DNA of 64,000 nucleotides from Lysinibacillus timonensis (lineage in GTDB: Bacteria > Bacillota > Bacilli > Bacillales_A > Planococcaceae). Under the pieces are notes generated by a model. That model was not told where the DNA came from. It made no database searches and saw only the letters and a list, made by a program, of their open reading frames with translations. Where the stretch lies: contig NZ_LT985980.1 of NCBI RefSeq assembly GCF_900291985.1, forward strand, positions 3,742,001-3,806,000. Direction: 5' to 3'. Of the stretch, positions 8,506 to 18,097 are shown piece after piece (position 1 is the stretch's first letter; each line of letters starts with the position of its first letter). The translations under genes were made by a program, and so were the position numbers.

Positions 8506-9414
8506 ATGGAAGTAGCAGTCGTTGGGGGAGGTTCCGTTGGCTTATTAGTTGCTAGTTTTTTATCTGAGGCAGACCATCAAGTCACGTTGTTTGTTCGAAG
8601 AAAGGAACAGTCAGAAGAACTAAATACGATGGGAATACATCGTCATAATTTAGATCAAACCGTAAAAAAAACAAAAGTACAGGCAACAACTAATATACAA
8701 GAGATTCCAGATGGCGCGTTGGTCATTGTTGCAACAAAATATGAGCATCTACAATCTATTTACTCACATTTAAAGATATTACCACAGAATACACCTTTGC
8801 TATTTTTACAAAACGGACTAGCTCATTTTGAACAGGCACTACAATTACCTCAAGAAACGATTGCTTTTGGATCGTGTCAATTTGGTGCCCAAAAAAATAA
8901 TGATTATACAGTTGTTCATAGAGGGTTAGGGGTAATGAAGCTAGCAATTGAAAAAGGAGTCGAGAAACAAAAAATACATAACTTATTTGCGCGAGTGAAT
9001 AGAAAGTTTTTTCAATATGAATTTGTAGATCATGCAGAACAAATGCTTTTCGAGAAAGCAATATTAAACAGTTTTATAAATCCGATGACCGCAATATTGC
9101 AAGTGAAAAATGGATTTCTTGTTGAAAACCAATATGCTTTTCAAATGTTAATGGAATTATTTAAGGAATTAAAGTCAGTTTTTCCAAATGAAATGGATAA
9201 GTTCGAGTTCGACGATGTAAAAAAATTAGCATTAGGGACAGCTACCAACACTTCTTCTATGTTAGGAGATGTTTATAATTGCCGTAAAACTGAAGTAGAG
9301 ACAATTGTTGGTTCAATTATTGAAAGAGCAACGAAGATGGGGAAAACACTACCAAGATTGTCGACATTATATTATTTAATTAAAGCAATAGAGGAGAGAA
9401 GTGAGAACATGTGA
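8506..9414 (+). CDS. panE: 2-dehydropantoate 2-reductase (ketopantoate reductase)
   Basis: A 302-residue NADPH-dependent enzyme of pantothenate synthesis that reduces ketopantoate to pantoate. Residues 1-30 form a Rossmann fold with VGGGSVGLLVA; the mid-protein Lys/Asn region (VIVATKYEH and LFLQNGLAH) and C-terminal ApbA_C helices (EKAILNSFINPMTAI) fit the family. ATG at 8506 places the dinucleotide motif at the usual distance; GTG at 8494 overlaps the ribosome site. The position corresponds to ylbQ of B. subtilis. The stop overlaps the start of the next gene (ATGTGA). Confidence 0.88.
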   Translation: MEVAVVGGGSVGLLVASFLSEADHQVTLFVRRKEQSEELNTMGIHRHNLDQTVKKTKVQATTNIQEIPDGALVIVATKYEHLQSIYSHLKILPQNTPLLFLQNGLAHFEQALQLPQETIAFGSCQFGAQKNNDYTVVHRGLGVMKLAIEKGVEKQKIHNLFARVNRKFFQYEFVDHAEQMLFEKAILNSFINPMTAILQVKNGFLVENQYAFQMLMELFKELKSVFPNEMDKFEFDDVKKLALGTATNTSSMLGDVYNCRKTEVETIVGSIIERATKMGKTLPRLSTLYYLIKAIEERSENM

Positions 9415-9806
9415 AATGGTTACTGCAATATATAATAAGTACTGTCATTTTATTTCCTATTTTATTGTTTTTCCTAACATATTACCTTTGTAGAAAGAGG
9501 AAGATAAGTGAAGTGAAATCTATTGGCCTTGCTGCAGACGCCACCACCTTTATTTTATTTTTCTCGGTACCATTGATGATTACAAGTTTATGGGATATTC
9601 ATTTAAGTGGACTTATCATATGTCTGGCGCTAGTCATTGCAATGGTATTCACATTTATCGATTGGAGAACAAAGAAGGAAATTGAAATAGTTCCTCTGCT
9701 AAAGAAAACGTGGAGAGTGTATTTCATTTTATTATTCATATTATACATATTGATTTGGATTTTCGGCATAATTCATCGTGTAATTGTGTACGTTTATTTA
9801 CAATAA
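9411..9806 (+). CDS. DUF3397-family membrane protein
   Basis: A 131-residue, four-helix integral membrane protein (hydrophobic stretches at about residues 5-27, 43-63, 70-88 and 105-128) with a basic loop after helix 1. It fits the DUF3397 family, often found between panE and bshC in Planococcaceae; no function is known. The GTG start overlaps the panE stop, so translation is coupled. A GAGGAGAGAAG site lies about 10 bases upstream inside panE. Confidence 0.7.
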   Translation: MKWLLQYIISTVILFPILLFFLTYYLCRKRKISEVKSIGLAADATTFILFFSVPLMITSLWDIHLSGLIICLALVIAMVFTFIDWRTKKEIEIVPLLKKTWRVYFILLFILYILIWIFGIIHRVIVYVYLQ

Positions 9807-9915
9807 GCATTTTCTTTTGAACATATGGATAGAACGTTTACAATAGAATGTGGTGTAGAATATATAAACACACAAGTTCTAGAATAGATTTTGCAGATAG
9901 TAGAGGAGATTATGA

Positions 9916-11532
9916 ATGAAACTGGAACAACAGACATTGCCAGTTAACAATCATTTGTTATCTGAGTACTGGTCAGGTAACGACAAGTTACATACATTTT
10001 TTGAATATGAACTAAAGAATGAGTCATTTCTTAAACGAGCTGATTACTTAAAGAGTATGTCTTATAATTCGAAGGAACTAAGTCGAATTGTTCGCACATT
10101 TATGGAGCCGTTTGGTCTATCGGAAAAAGCGAACGAACATCTCGCATATCTAGCTGATGGATCGCTTGTCATAGTCGGTGGACAGCAGGCTGGATTATTA
10201 ACTGGTCCGCTCTATTCTGTTCATAAGGCAATTTCGGTCATATTACTAGCGAAAGAGCAATCCGAAAAGTTAGGTGAAAAGGTTGTACCTTTATTTTGGA
10301 TTGCAGGGGAAGACCATGACATAGAAGAAATCAATCATACGTATACAATTGTAGATGCACAACCAAAGAAGAGAGTATATCGAGAACGTTCACCATACAA
10401 AAAAATGGCCACAGTTACAGAATTAAATAAAGAAGAGTTAAAACAGATAATTGATACCATTTTCAGAGATTTTGGTGAAACAGAATACTCCCAAGAACTT
10501 TATCAATCTGTTTTGAATTCGTTACATTTTAGTAAGACATATACAGACTTCTTCGCAAAATTAATGAACTCACTTTTTTACAATGAAGGGTTATTAATGG
10601 TGGATGCAGCTTACGAACCATTCCGTAAGTTTGAAGCGGACTATTTCACTCGACTAATCGAAAATAATAAGGCTATAGCCGAAGTAGTAGTGAAAAAAGA
10701 GCAGTTGTTAAATGAAGCTGGTTTTGGAACTCCTATCGGTGCAACAATTGAGAGTGCTAATCTATTCTATGTACGTGATGGAGAACGTCTTTTGTTAGAA
10801 CGAAAGGACGAATTATTTGTAAACGATAATGCCAATATCAAGCTAACCAAAGAAGAGTTATTAAACGTTGCTAAACGTACTCCTGAACAATTAAGTAATA
10901 ACGTTGTTACTCGCCCATTAATGCAAGAGATGACAATACCTGTATTAGCCTTTGTAGGTGGACCGGGTGAATTAGCTTATTGGGGGACATTGAAAGACGC
11001 ATTTAATGTCCTAGATTTACAAATGCCCATTTTTGTCCCTCGGTTAAATATGACAATCATCAGTCGTCAAGTTGAACAACTGTTAAATGAATATAATTTG
11101 TCTGTAGAAGACGTAATGAGTGGGAAGTCAAAACAATTAAAACTTGAATTTATGGAAAGTGTTCAAGATGAAGTTGCTAAAGAACAAATTACAAAACTAA
11201 GTAAATTGATTGATGAACAATATTCTCAACTTCATGCTCATCTTGGTAAGCAACAATTGCACTTAGATGATATTTTAGAGAAGAATCGAAAATATCATCA
11301 ACACCAATTAGAATACTTATCAAATAAAATTGAACAGACCGTTTATAGTAAACATGATAAAGTTATACGTCAATTTAATACATTGACGAGTGAAATTGTT
11401 CCATATGATAATTTCCAAGAAAGAGTTTATAATCCTTATCAATATATAAATCTTTACGGACCTTCCTTTATTTCAGATTTAGTTTCTCTACCATTTAAGT
11501 TTTCAAATCGCCATTATATAGTTCGAATGTAG
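9916..11532 (+). CDS. bshC: Bacillithiol synthase (cysteine-adding enzyme)
   Basis: A 538-residue protein, nearly the same length as B. subtilis BshC (YllA). It adds L-cysteine to glucosaminyl-malate to complete bacillithiol. Recognisable segments are VGGQQAGLLTGPLYS, the nucleotide-binding-like FWIAGEDHDIEEINH and a long C-terminal coiled coil (about 370-470). ATG at 9916 has AGAGGAG upstream. It sits directly before mraZ as in B. subtilis and has its own terminator. Confidence 0.94.
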   Translation: MKLEQQTLPVNNHLLSEYWSGNDKLHTFFEYELKNESFLKRADYLKSMSYNSKELSRIVRTFMEPFGLSEKANEHLAYLADGSLVIVGGQQAGLLTGPLYSVHKAISVILLAKEQSEKLGEKVVPLFWIAGEDHDIEEINHTYTIVDAQPKKRVYRERSPYKKMATVTELNKEELKQIIDTIFRDFGETEYSQELYQSVLNSLHFSKTYTDFFAKLMNSLFYNEGLLMVDAAYEPFRKFEADYFTRLIENNKAIAEVVVKKEQLLNEAGFGTPIGATIESANLFYVRDGERLLLERKDELFVNDNANIKLTKEELLNVAKRTPEQLSNNVVTRPLMQEMTIPVLAFVGGPGELAYWGTLKDAFNVLDLQMPIFVPRLNMTIISRQVEQLLNEYNLSVEDVMSGKSKQLKLEFMESVQDEVAKEQITKLSKLIDEQYSQLHAHLGKQQLHLDDILEKNRKYHQHQLEYLSNKIEQTVYSKHDKVIRQFNTLTSEIVPYDNFQERVYNPYQYINLYGPSFISDLVSLPFKFSNRHYIVRM

Positions 11533-11542
11533 TACTTGTACT

Positions 11543-11573
11543 AGAGTTATCTCATTGAGATAACTCTTTTTTT
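11543..11573 (+). terminator. bshC terminator
   Basis: An 11-bp perfect stem (11543-11553 with 11557-11567), 3-base loop and seven T, 11 bases after the bshC stop. Confidence 0.93.
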
Positions 11574-11656
11574 GTGACTTTTTTCATGTTGATAGCAAGC
11601 GGTTGAAGTACTAATTGCATATATTCCAAAAAGTTGTCAATAAATCCTTAAAAAAT

Positions 11657-11700
11657 GTGGAGGAAAGTGGGGGAATGTGGTACATTATTTACTAAAGTGG
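11657..11700 (+). promoter_or_regulatory. MraZ operator: GTGG direct repeats
   Basis: Three GTGG repeats start at 11657, 11667 and 11677, exactly one helical turn apart, and a fourth at 11697 is two turns further on. MraZ is known to bind such spaced GTGG direct repeats upstream of its own operon. The array ends 11 bases before the mraZ ATG, and the fourth repeat overlaps the ribosome site, so bound MraZ could repress the whole division cluster. Confidence 0.85.
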
Positions 11701-11710
11701 GGTGAGTAGC

Positions 11711-12142
11711 ATGTTCATGGGAGAATATCAACATTCCGTTGATACAAAAGGTCGCCTGATCATTCCGTCGAAATTTCGAGAGGAACTGGGAAACTCTTTT
11801 GTCATTACGCGAGGACTTGATAATTGTCTATTTGGCTATCCTATGGATGAATGGCGAAAACTCGAAGAAAAGTTAAAACAATTACCAATGACAAAAAAAG
11901 ATGCAAGAGCATTTGCTAGATTTTTCTTCTCTGGTGCAACAGAAGTTGAAATAGATAAGCAAGGTCGTATTAATATCCCGGCACCATTGTCTACTTACGC
12001 CAAACTCGAAAAAGAGTGCGTTGTGTTAGGGGTGTCAAGCAAGATTGAAATATGGGCTAAAGAAGCTTGGGAATCTTATTTCAATGAAGCAGAAGAATCT
12101 TTCAATGATATAGCAGAAAATTTAATTGGCTTTGACTTCTAG
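11711..12142 (+). CDS. mraZ: Transcriptional regulator MraZ
   Basis: A 143-residue protein with two AbrB-like SpoVT halves, each carrying the DxxGR motif ([10 protein letters not shown] and [10 protein letters not shown]). It forms ring-shaped oligomers that bind GTGG repeats and control the dcw operon. ATG at 11711 gives the family start MFMGEYQH and follows GTGGGGTGAG, which is also the last repeat of its own operator. First gene of the cell-division cluster; rsmH follows after 30 bases. Confidence 0.97.
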   Translation: MFMGEYQHSVDTKGRLIIPSKFREELGNSFVITRGLDNCLFGYPMDEWRKLEEKLKQLPMTKKDARAFARFFFSGATEVEIDKQGRINIPAPLSTYAKLEKECVVLGVSSKIEIWAKEAWESYFNEAEESFNDIAENLIGFDF

Positions 12143-12172
12143 TTAAAACTACCGCCAAAAAGGAGTTATTTT

Positions 12173-13123
12173 ATGTTCGATCATACAACAGTGTTATTAA
12201 GGGAAACAGTTGATGGGTTGAACATCAAACCTGATGGGATTTACGTGGATTGTACTTTAGGAGGTGCTGGACATAGTGAATATCTGGCACAGCAACTATC
12301 ACCTAATGGACGCTTAATCTGCTTCGATCAAGATACGACTGCAATAGAACATGCCAAATTAAGACTAGCTAACTATTTAGATCGTGTTACATTTGTTCAT
12401 TCTAATTTCAGATTTATTAAAGAGGAATTAGAAAACTTAGGAATCTACAAGGTTGATGGCATTCTTTATGATTTAGGAGTTTCTTCTCCTCAATTAGATA
12501 CACCTGAGCGTGGTTTTAGTTATCACCACGATGCACCATTAGACATGCGTATGGACCAGACTGCTGAACTATCAGCTTTCCATGTCGTAAATGAGTGGGA
12601 ATATGAGGATTTAGTTCGAATTTTCTTCCGATACGGTGAAGAGAAATTTTCTAAGCAAGTTGCTCGAAAAATTGAGGAATCAAGAAAAGTAAAACCTATT
12701 AAGACAACTGGTGAGCTTGTTGAATTAATAAAAGAAGGTATTCCAGCACCCGCACGTAGAAAAGGCGGGCACCCAGCTAAAAGGATTTTTCAAGCAATTC
12801 GAATTGCTGTAAATGATGAATTAGGTGCTGCTGAAGACTCTTTAGTCGATGCAATTGAGTTGTTGAAAATTGGGGGACGCATAAGCGTTATTACATTCCA
12901 TTCATTAGAAGACAGATTAACAAAAACAATCTTTAAAGAAGCTTCTTCATTACCGGATTTACCACCAGGGTTACCTGTTATTCCTGATGAATATAAGCCA
13001 ACTTTAAAACTTATTACGAGAAAACCAATTCTTCCTTCAGAAGTAGAGTTGGAAATAAACAATCGGTCAAGATCAGCAAAACTTCGTATTGCTGAAAAAA
13101 TTAATGAAAAAGGACGTGGTTAG
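12173..13123 (+). CDS. rsmH: 16S rRNA (cytosine1402-N4)-methyltransferase
   Basis: A 316-residue SAM-dependent methyltransferase (MraW) acting on C1402 in the ribosomal decoding centre. SAM motif [14 protein letters not shown] near residue 26, the [10 protein letters not shown] motif near 103 and the C-terminal [11 protein letters not shown] are all present. ATG with AAAAAGGAG upstream. The stop codon is directly followed by the ftsL ATG. Confidence 0.97.
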   Translation: MFDHTTVLLRETVDGLNIKPDGIYVDCTLGGAGHSEYLAQQLSPNGRLICFDQDTTAIEHAKLRLANYLDRVTFVHSNFRFIKEELENLGIYKVDGILYDLGVSSPQLDTPERGFSYHHDAPLDMRMDQTAELSAFHVVNEWEYEDLVRIFFRYGEEKFSKQVARKIEESRKVKPIKTTGELVELIKEGIPAPARRKGGHPAKRIFQAIRIAVNDELGAAEDSLVDAIELLKIGGRISVITFHSLEDRLTKTIFKEASSLPDLPPGLPVIPDEYKPTLKLITRKPILPSEVELEINNRSRSAKLRIAEKINEKGRG

Positions 13124-13486
13124 ATGGCAGTACAAGTAAGGCATCAATCATATATTCAACAGCCCGTTGCACCGACACCGCAACCCTCCATTAAACATGT
13201 AAAAAAGAGAAAATTAGTTACTGCAAAAGAAAAACTAGTTTACATGGCTTTTGTTATGGTAACGGCAATACTGGCCGTAACAATATTACATAAGCAGAGC
13301 CTGGTCCAGGAAACAACAATTGAAATACAACAAATTCAAGAACAAGTATCTGAGATTTCTAAAGATAACGTTGACTTAAAAGTAAAAGTAGATGAACTAT
13401 CAAATTACGATCGCATTATGGAAAAAGCAAAAGCACTCGGTTTAACTCTTAATGAGAAAAATGTAAAGGTAGTGCCGGGAGAATGA
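13124..13486 (+). CDS. ftsL: Cell division protein FtsL
   Basis: A 120-residue bitopic protein: basic cytoplasmic N-terminus (about 1-38), one transmembrane helix (about 39-58) and an extracellular coiled coil with heptad Ile/Val/Leu residues. FtsL forms the DivIB-DivIC-FtsL complex at the septum. It starts immediately after the rsmH stop and its stop overlaps the pbpB ATG (ATGA), so the three genes are translationally coupled. Sequence conservation is low; the call rests on size, topology and position. Confidence 0.93.
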   Translation: MAVQVRHQSYIQQPVAPTPQPSIKHVKKRKLVTAKEKLVYMAFVMVTAILAVTILHKQSLVQETTIEIQQIQEQVSEISKDNVDLKVKVDELSNYDRIMEKAKALGLTLNEKNVKVVPGE

Positions 13487-15708
13487 AAAAGAAGAAATTT
13501 CGATTCCAATGGGGAGCCTTTCTAATGTTATTTATTTATGGAGGGCTCTTTTTTGCATTATTTATTAGGATATTTTTTATACAAGCAACTGGTGAAGTAA
13601 ATGGACAACAATTAGAAGCTAGAGCTGCAGCCTTGTATGAGAAAGAGGCGGTATTAACTGCCGAACGTGGTAAGATTTTAGACCGCAGTGGTCATATTAT
13701 TGCAGAGGATACATTAAGTTATCGACTAATCGCAGTCGTTAGTCCGCAGGCCTCAACAAATTCAACAAAACCTCATCATGTGGTTGACCCACAAATGACA
13801 GCTGAAGTATTGGCAAAATATATTCAAATGGATGAAACAGAAATATATAAACATTTAACGAAAAAAATTCAGGATGAAAATGGGGAACTAAAACAGCCTT
13901 ACCAAGTTGAGTTTGGTACTGCAGGCAGAAGCATAAGTCACGAAGTAAAATCAGCAATCGAAGAAGAAGGTTTACCCGGTATTGTGTTTACAAGTGATAC
14001 GAAAAGATATTATCCAAATGGACCGTTTGCCTCTCATTTAATTGGTTTTGCATTAAAGGAACAACAAGATGACTTTAGTTTTAAAACTGTTGGGAAAATG
14101 GGGTTAGAATCATTCTATAATGAGGAGTTAACAGGAGTTAATGGAACGGTACAGTATAAAAGTGATATTTTCGGATATTTATTACCTAATAGTGAGAAAA
14201 TGATTACACCTGCTAAAAATGGAAGCGATATTTATTTAACTCTGGATAAAACAATCCAAAACTTTTTAGAAGAATCAATGACAAGAGTAAACGAACAATA
14301 TGAACCGGAAGCGATGGTTGCAATTATCGCCGATCCAAAAACTGGGGAAATACTAGCAATGACGCAACGACCAACTTTTGACCCTGAAAATCGAATAGGT
14401 TTGGAAGATTGGTTAAATTCAGCAACACAGAAAATAATTGAACCAGGGTCAACAATGAAAGTATTTACTCTTGCGACAGCAATTGAAACTGGAAACTGGC
14501 ATCCTAATAACTTTTATCGATCAGGTTCTTATACTTTGTTAGATAGAACAATTCGAGACCACAACTATGTGGGGTGGGGTCAAATTAGTTATTTAGAAGG
14601 GTTTCAACGATCTTCTAACACAGCGATGGCATACATGTTAGAAGATATAGGGAATGATACTTTCGTAAACTACTTGGATAAGTTTGGGTTCGGGAAACCG
14701 ACGGGTATTGATTTGCCAGGTGAGGTTAGTGGAGAAATTTTAACTGACTGGCCTATTGACTATGTAACAACAACTTACGGTCAAGGTTCAACAGTTACTC
14801 CAATACAACTAATTCAGGCAATGACTGCTATTGCAAATGATGGACAAATGATGCAACCGTACGTAATTGATAAAGTAGTAGATTCTGCAGGAAATATCAT
14901 TCAAGATGATGAGCCCGTTATTAAAGGAAATCCAGTTTCACCTGAGACTGCAAAACAAGTTCGTGATGTATTAGCTTCGACAGTTACTTCTGAAGCAGGA
15001 ACGGCTAAAAAGTTTGCAATAGAAGGATACGATGTTGCGGGAAAGACAGGAACGGCTTATATTGCTGACTCAGATGGTTCGGGTCGATATTTAACAGGTC
15101 AAAATAATTATTTATACTCCTTTTTAGGTATGGCTCCTGCTAATGATCCTCAACTAATCATGTATGTTGGAGTAGTAAAACCTCAATTAGAAGCTGGTGA
15201 AACGGGTTCTGACCCAGTTTCAAGTGTATTTACATCCGTTATGGAAAACAGTTTAAAATATTTAAATATTGATCCTGAAAATGTAGCAGAGGTTAATACT
15301 TTAACAATGGGTGACTATGTTTCTAAAAATGTAACTGATGTAGAACAAAGTTTAATAGATTCAGGTTTAGAACCAATTATTATTGGGAATGGAAAGAAAA
15401 TTATTGAGCAATATCCTAAAGCTAATTTAGAATTACCTAAAGGTAGTATCGTCTTTCTGAAAACAGAAGGAGAAATAGCATTACCGGATTTTACAAACTG
15501 GTCTCTACGTAATGTGTTAATATACAAATCTTTAACGGGACTACAATTAGAGATAGTTGGTGAAGGCTACGTTGAAAGCCAAAGTGTTTCTTCTAATACA
15601 ATTGTAAAAGATAGTTCACCAATTGTAGTAAAGTTAAAAACACCTGAAGAAAACTTTGTGGCGGTTCCAGAAATCGATGAAACAACCGTAATACTTCCAC
15701 AAGATTAG
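13483..15708 (+). CDS. pbpB: Septal transpeptidase PBP2B with two PASTA domains
   Basis: A 741-residue class B penicillin-binding protein that cross-links septal peptidoglycan. Short cytoplasmic tail and one transmembrane helix (about 10-32), dimerisation domain, transpeptidase with SxxK (PGSTMKVF), SxN (RSSNTAM) and KTG (AGKTGTA), then two C-terminal PASTA modules (about 600-715). The length is close to B. subtilis PBP2B. The start overlaps the ftsL stop by 4 bases. A 226-base gap follows before spoVD. Confidence 0.96.
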   Translation: MKKKKFRFQWGAFLMLFIYGGLFFALFIRIFFIQATGEVNGQQLEARAAALYEKEAVLTAERGKILDRSGHIIAEDTLSYRLIAVVSPQASTNSTKPHHVVDPQMTAEVLAKYIQMDETEIYKHLTKKIQDENGELKQPYQVEFGTAGRSISHEVKSAIEEEGLPGIVFTSDTKRYYPNGPFASHLIGFALKEQQDDFSFKTVGKMGLESFYNEELTGVNGTVQYKSDIFGYLLPNSEKMITPAKNGSDIYLTLDKTIQNFLEESMTRVNEQYEPEAMVAIIADPKTGEILAMTQRPTFDPENRIGLEDWLNSATQKIIEPGSTMKVFTLATAIETGNWHPNNFYRSGSYTLLDRTIRDHNYVGWGQISYLEGFQRSSNTAMAYMLEDIGNDTFVNYLDKFGFGKPTGIDLPGEVSGEILTDWPIDYVTTTYGQGSTVTPIQLIQAMTAIANDGQMMQPYVIDKVVDSAGNIIQDDEPVIKGNPVSPETAKQVRDVLASTVTSEAGTAKKFAIEGYDVAGKTGTAYIADSDGSGRYLTGQNNYLYSFLGMAPANDPQLIMYVGVVKPQLEAGETGSDPVSSVFTSVMENSLKYLNIDPENVAEVNTLTMGDYVSKNVTDVEQSLIDSGLEPIIIGNGKKIIEQYPKANLELPKGSIVFLKTEGEIALPDFTNWSLRNVLIYKSLTGLQLEIVGEGYVESQSVSSNTIVKDSSPIVVKLKTPEENFVAVPEIDETTVILPQD

Positions 15709-15934
15709 TATGTATTTGATAGTTAACAAATAGTAAATACTTTTATAAAAAATGGCTACCGGTCTACCATAAGTTTAAATTTGAAGTGGTTTTGACCAAA
15801 AACCACTATAGAGTTGTAGCTAATAATCTGTTCGTAAAAACGAATGTCGTTCAAGTATCACATAACTAGTTCTTATATAGAATAGATGTCCAAGTTTTTT
15901 CATACCTTGTTAAAAAACGAGGTGTGAATGTCGA

Positions 15935-18049
15935 ATGAAGTGGATATCTAGCATATCGAAAAAACGATTGAGACTTATTGTATATGCCTTTATGTTATTC
16001 GGACTTGCTGTTGTCATAAGATTATTTTACGTACAAGTTATACAACATGATCATTTAACTGAACTCGCAAAACAAAACTGGGATAGAGAAGTACCTTTTG
16101 CTTCAGAGCGTGGAGAGATAACAGATCGCAACGGTGAAGTTATTGTAACCAATAAGCTCGCACCAACATTATATTTTATGCCTGCCCAAAACGATAATAT
16201 TGAAGAAGCGGCTAGGCAAATAGCAGAAGTATTAGATCTGGATCAACAGGAACTATATGAAAAAATGAATACGAAAAAATATTTAGTAAAACTTGCTCCT
16301 GAAGCAAAGAACATTTCGTATGAACAAGCTGTACAAATTCAGGGGCTGAAAATAGATGGTCTATATAGTGGAGTAGATTATGTACGTCATTATCCATATG
16401 GTCCGTTACTCTCCCGATTTGTCGGCTTTACAGGTTATGATACACAAGGTTTAGCGGGTATTGAATATCAATATGATCAAGTCTTAACGTCTAAAGATGC
16501 CGCAATTCGTTTGTTTACTGATGCAGCTGGTAATTCATTGCCACATGTAGATGACGAATGGAGAGATGGAGAACAGGGAGCTACTGTCGAACTCACAATT
16601 GATTTAGAAGTTCAACAAGTTGTTGAACGGGAATTGTCACAAGCAATGACAAAGTATAATGCTGACCAAGCATTAGCCATTGCAATGAATCCAAAATCAG
16701 GTGAGATTTTAGCACTGGCATCTTATCCTACATATGATCCATCTAATTTTGATGAAGTGGAACCTTCAATATATAATCGAAATCTACCAGTTTGGATGAC
16801 TTATGAACCAGGGTCAACATTTAAAATTATTACGTTAAGTGCTGCCCTTGAAGAAGGTGTAGTCGATTTAGAAAAAGACATGTTTCACGATAAAGGTTAT
16901 ACAATGGTTGAAGGTGCTAGGCTTCGTTGCTGGAAACGTGAAGGACATGGTCAGGAAACCTTCTTACAGGTCGTAGAAAATTCTTGTAACCCTGGCTTTA
17001 TAGAACTAGGTCAACGTGTCGGCCCTGACAAATTAATGTCCTATATTAAAGATTTTGGTTTTGGTGAAACAACTGGGTCAAATATTGCTGGTGAGGCAAA
17101 GGGGATATTATTTTCTAAGGAGAATTTTGGACCTGTTGAACATGCAACCACCTCTTTTGGCCAAGGTATTTCTGTAACTCCGATTCAACAAATTACTGCT
17201 GTTGCCGCGGCAGTCAATGGTGGGAAATTATATAAACCATACGTGGTATCAAAAATATATGATCCAGAATCAGGTAAATTAATTGCAGAAAATAAACCAG
17301 AAGTTAGGGAAACTGTCATTAGCGAGGAAACATCTGCTCAAGTACGGAATGCACTAGAATCTGTAGTTGCTAATGGATCGGGACGACAAGCATTCCGTGA
17401 TGGTCTCCGTATAGGTGGGAAAACAGGTACTGCTCAAAAGGTTGAAGATGGAAGATATATGGATGGTAACTACATCGTATCATTTATCGGATTTGCTCCA
17501 GCGGACGACCCAGAAATAATCGTTTATGTTGCGGTGGATAATCCAAAAGGTTCCGTAATCTTTGGAAGTACAATAGCTGCACCAATTGTAGGTCAAATTA
17601 TAGAAGATATTGCCCCAACAATAGGACTAGAAGTTGATCGCGAGGGGCAAATGGAAAAGCAATATCGATGGGGTGATCCAATTACTGATCGAGTTCCTAA
17701 TTTAGTAGGTCTAACAGTTGATGAAATTGCAAAATTGCAATACCCTTATCATATTGAAAAGCACGGTGAAGGAGAATTTGTATCAGCGCAATTACCTGAA
17801 GCAAATAGTGTTATCGAAGTTGATGATACAATACACTTATATTTAGGTAACGAGACACCTGAAAGTCAGGCAAATTCAGATAACGAAACGAATACTGATA
17901 ACCCAGACTCTGAGAGTAAAACAAACTCCAACAATAAAACAGAAGATGAATCAGAAACAGAAAATGATATAAGCCAGAGTGATAATACGAATTCAGAAAA
18001 TGATTCGAATGCACAAAATGAATCGAACACAAATGATGAATCGAATTAG
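15935..18049 (+). CDS. spoVD: Sporulation-specific transpeptidase SpoVD
   Basis: A 704-residue class B PBP needed for spore cortex synthesis; works with SpoVE. One N-terminal transmembrane helix (about 10-32), SxxK (PGSTFKII), SxN (ENSCNPGF), KTG (GGKTGTAQK) and one PASTA domain (about 585-645). After the PASTA domain there is an approximately 60-residue tail made almost only of Asn, Ser, Asp, Glu and Thr, which the B. subtilis protein does not have to this extent. ATG with GAGGTGTG upstream. In B. subtilis murE follows; here mraY follows directly. Transcription probably starts in the gap before it, but no convincing SigE promoter was found. Confidence 0.94.
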   Translation: MKWISSISKKRLRLIVYAFMLFGLAVVIRLFYVQVIQHDHLTELAKQNWDREVPFASERGEITDRNGEVIVTNKLAPTLYFMPAQNDNIEEAARQIAEVLDLDQQELYEKMNTKKYLVKLAPEAKNISYEQAVQIQGLKIDGLYSGVDYVRHYPYGPLLSRFVGFTGYDTQGLAGIEYQYDQVLTSKDAAIRLFTDAAGNSLPHVDDEWRDGEQGATVELTIDLEVQQVVERELSQAMTKYNADQALAIAMNPKSGEILALASYPTYDPSNFDEVEPSIYNRNLPVWMTYEPGSTFKIITLSAALEEGVVDLEKDMFHDKGYTMVEGARLRCWKREGHGQETFLQVVENSCNPGFIELGQRVGPDKLMSYIKDFGFGETTGSNIAGEAKGILFSKENFGPVEHATTSFGQGISVTPIQQITAVAAAVNGGKLYKPYVVSKIYDPESGKLIAENKPEVRETVISEETSAQVRNALESVVANGSGRQAFRDGLRIGGKTGTAQKVEDGRYMDGNYIVSFIGFAPADDPEIIVYVAVDNPKGSVIFGSTIAAPIVGQIIEDIAPTIGLEVDREGQMEKQYRWGDPITDRVPNLVGLTVDEIAKLQYPYHIEKHGEGEFVSAQLPEANSVIEVDDTIHLYLGNETPESQANSDNETNTDNPDSESKTNSNNKTEDESETENDISQSDNTNSENDSNAQNESNTNDESN

Positions 18050-18097
18050 TTAGTCATTTAACAGTTAGGAAAGAACATGATTTAAAGGAGATCTAAC

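Noticed and set aside
15785-15807. 9-bp hairpin after pbpB
   Set aside because: No T run follows on the plus strand, so it is not a convincing intrinsic terminator; pbpB and spoVD may be partly cotranscribed.
17850-18049. CRISPR-like or tandem DNA repeat at the end of spoVD
   Set aside because: The similarity comes from biased Asn/Ser/Glu codons; unit length and sequence are irregular and it is in frame to the stop codon.
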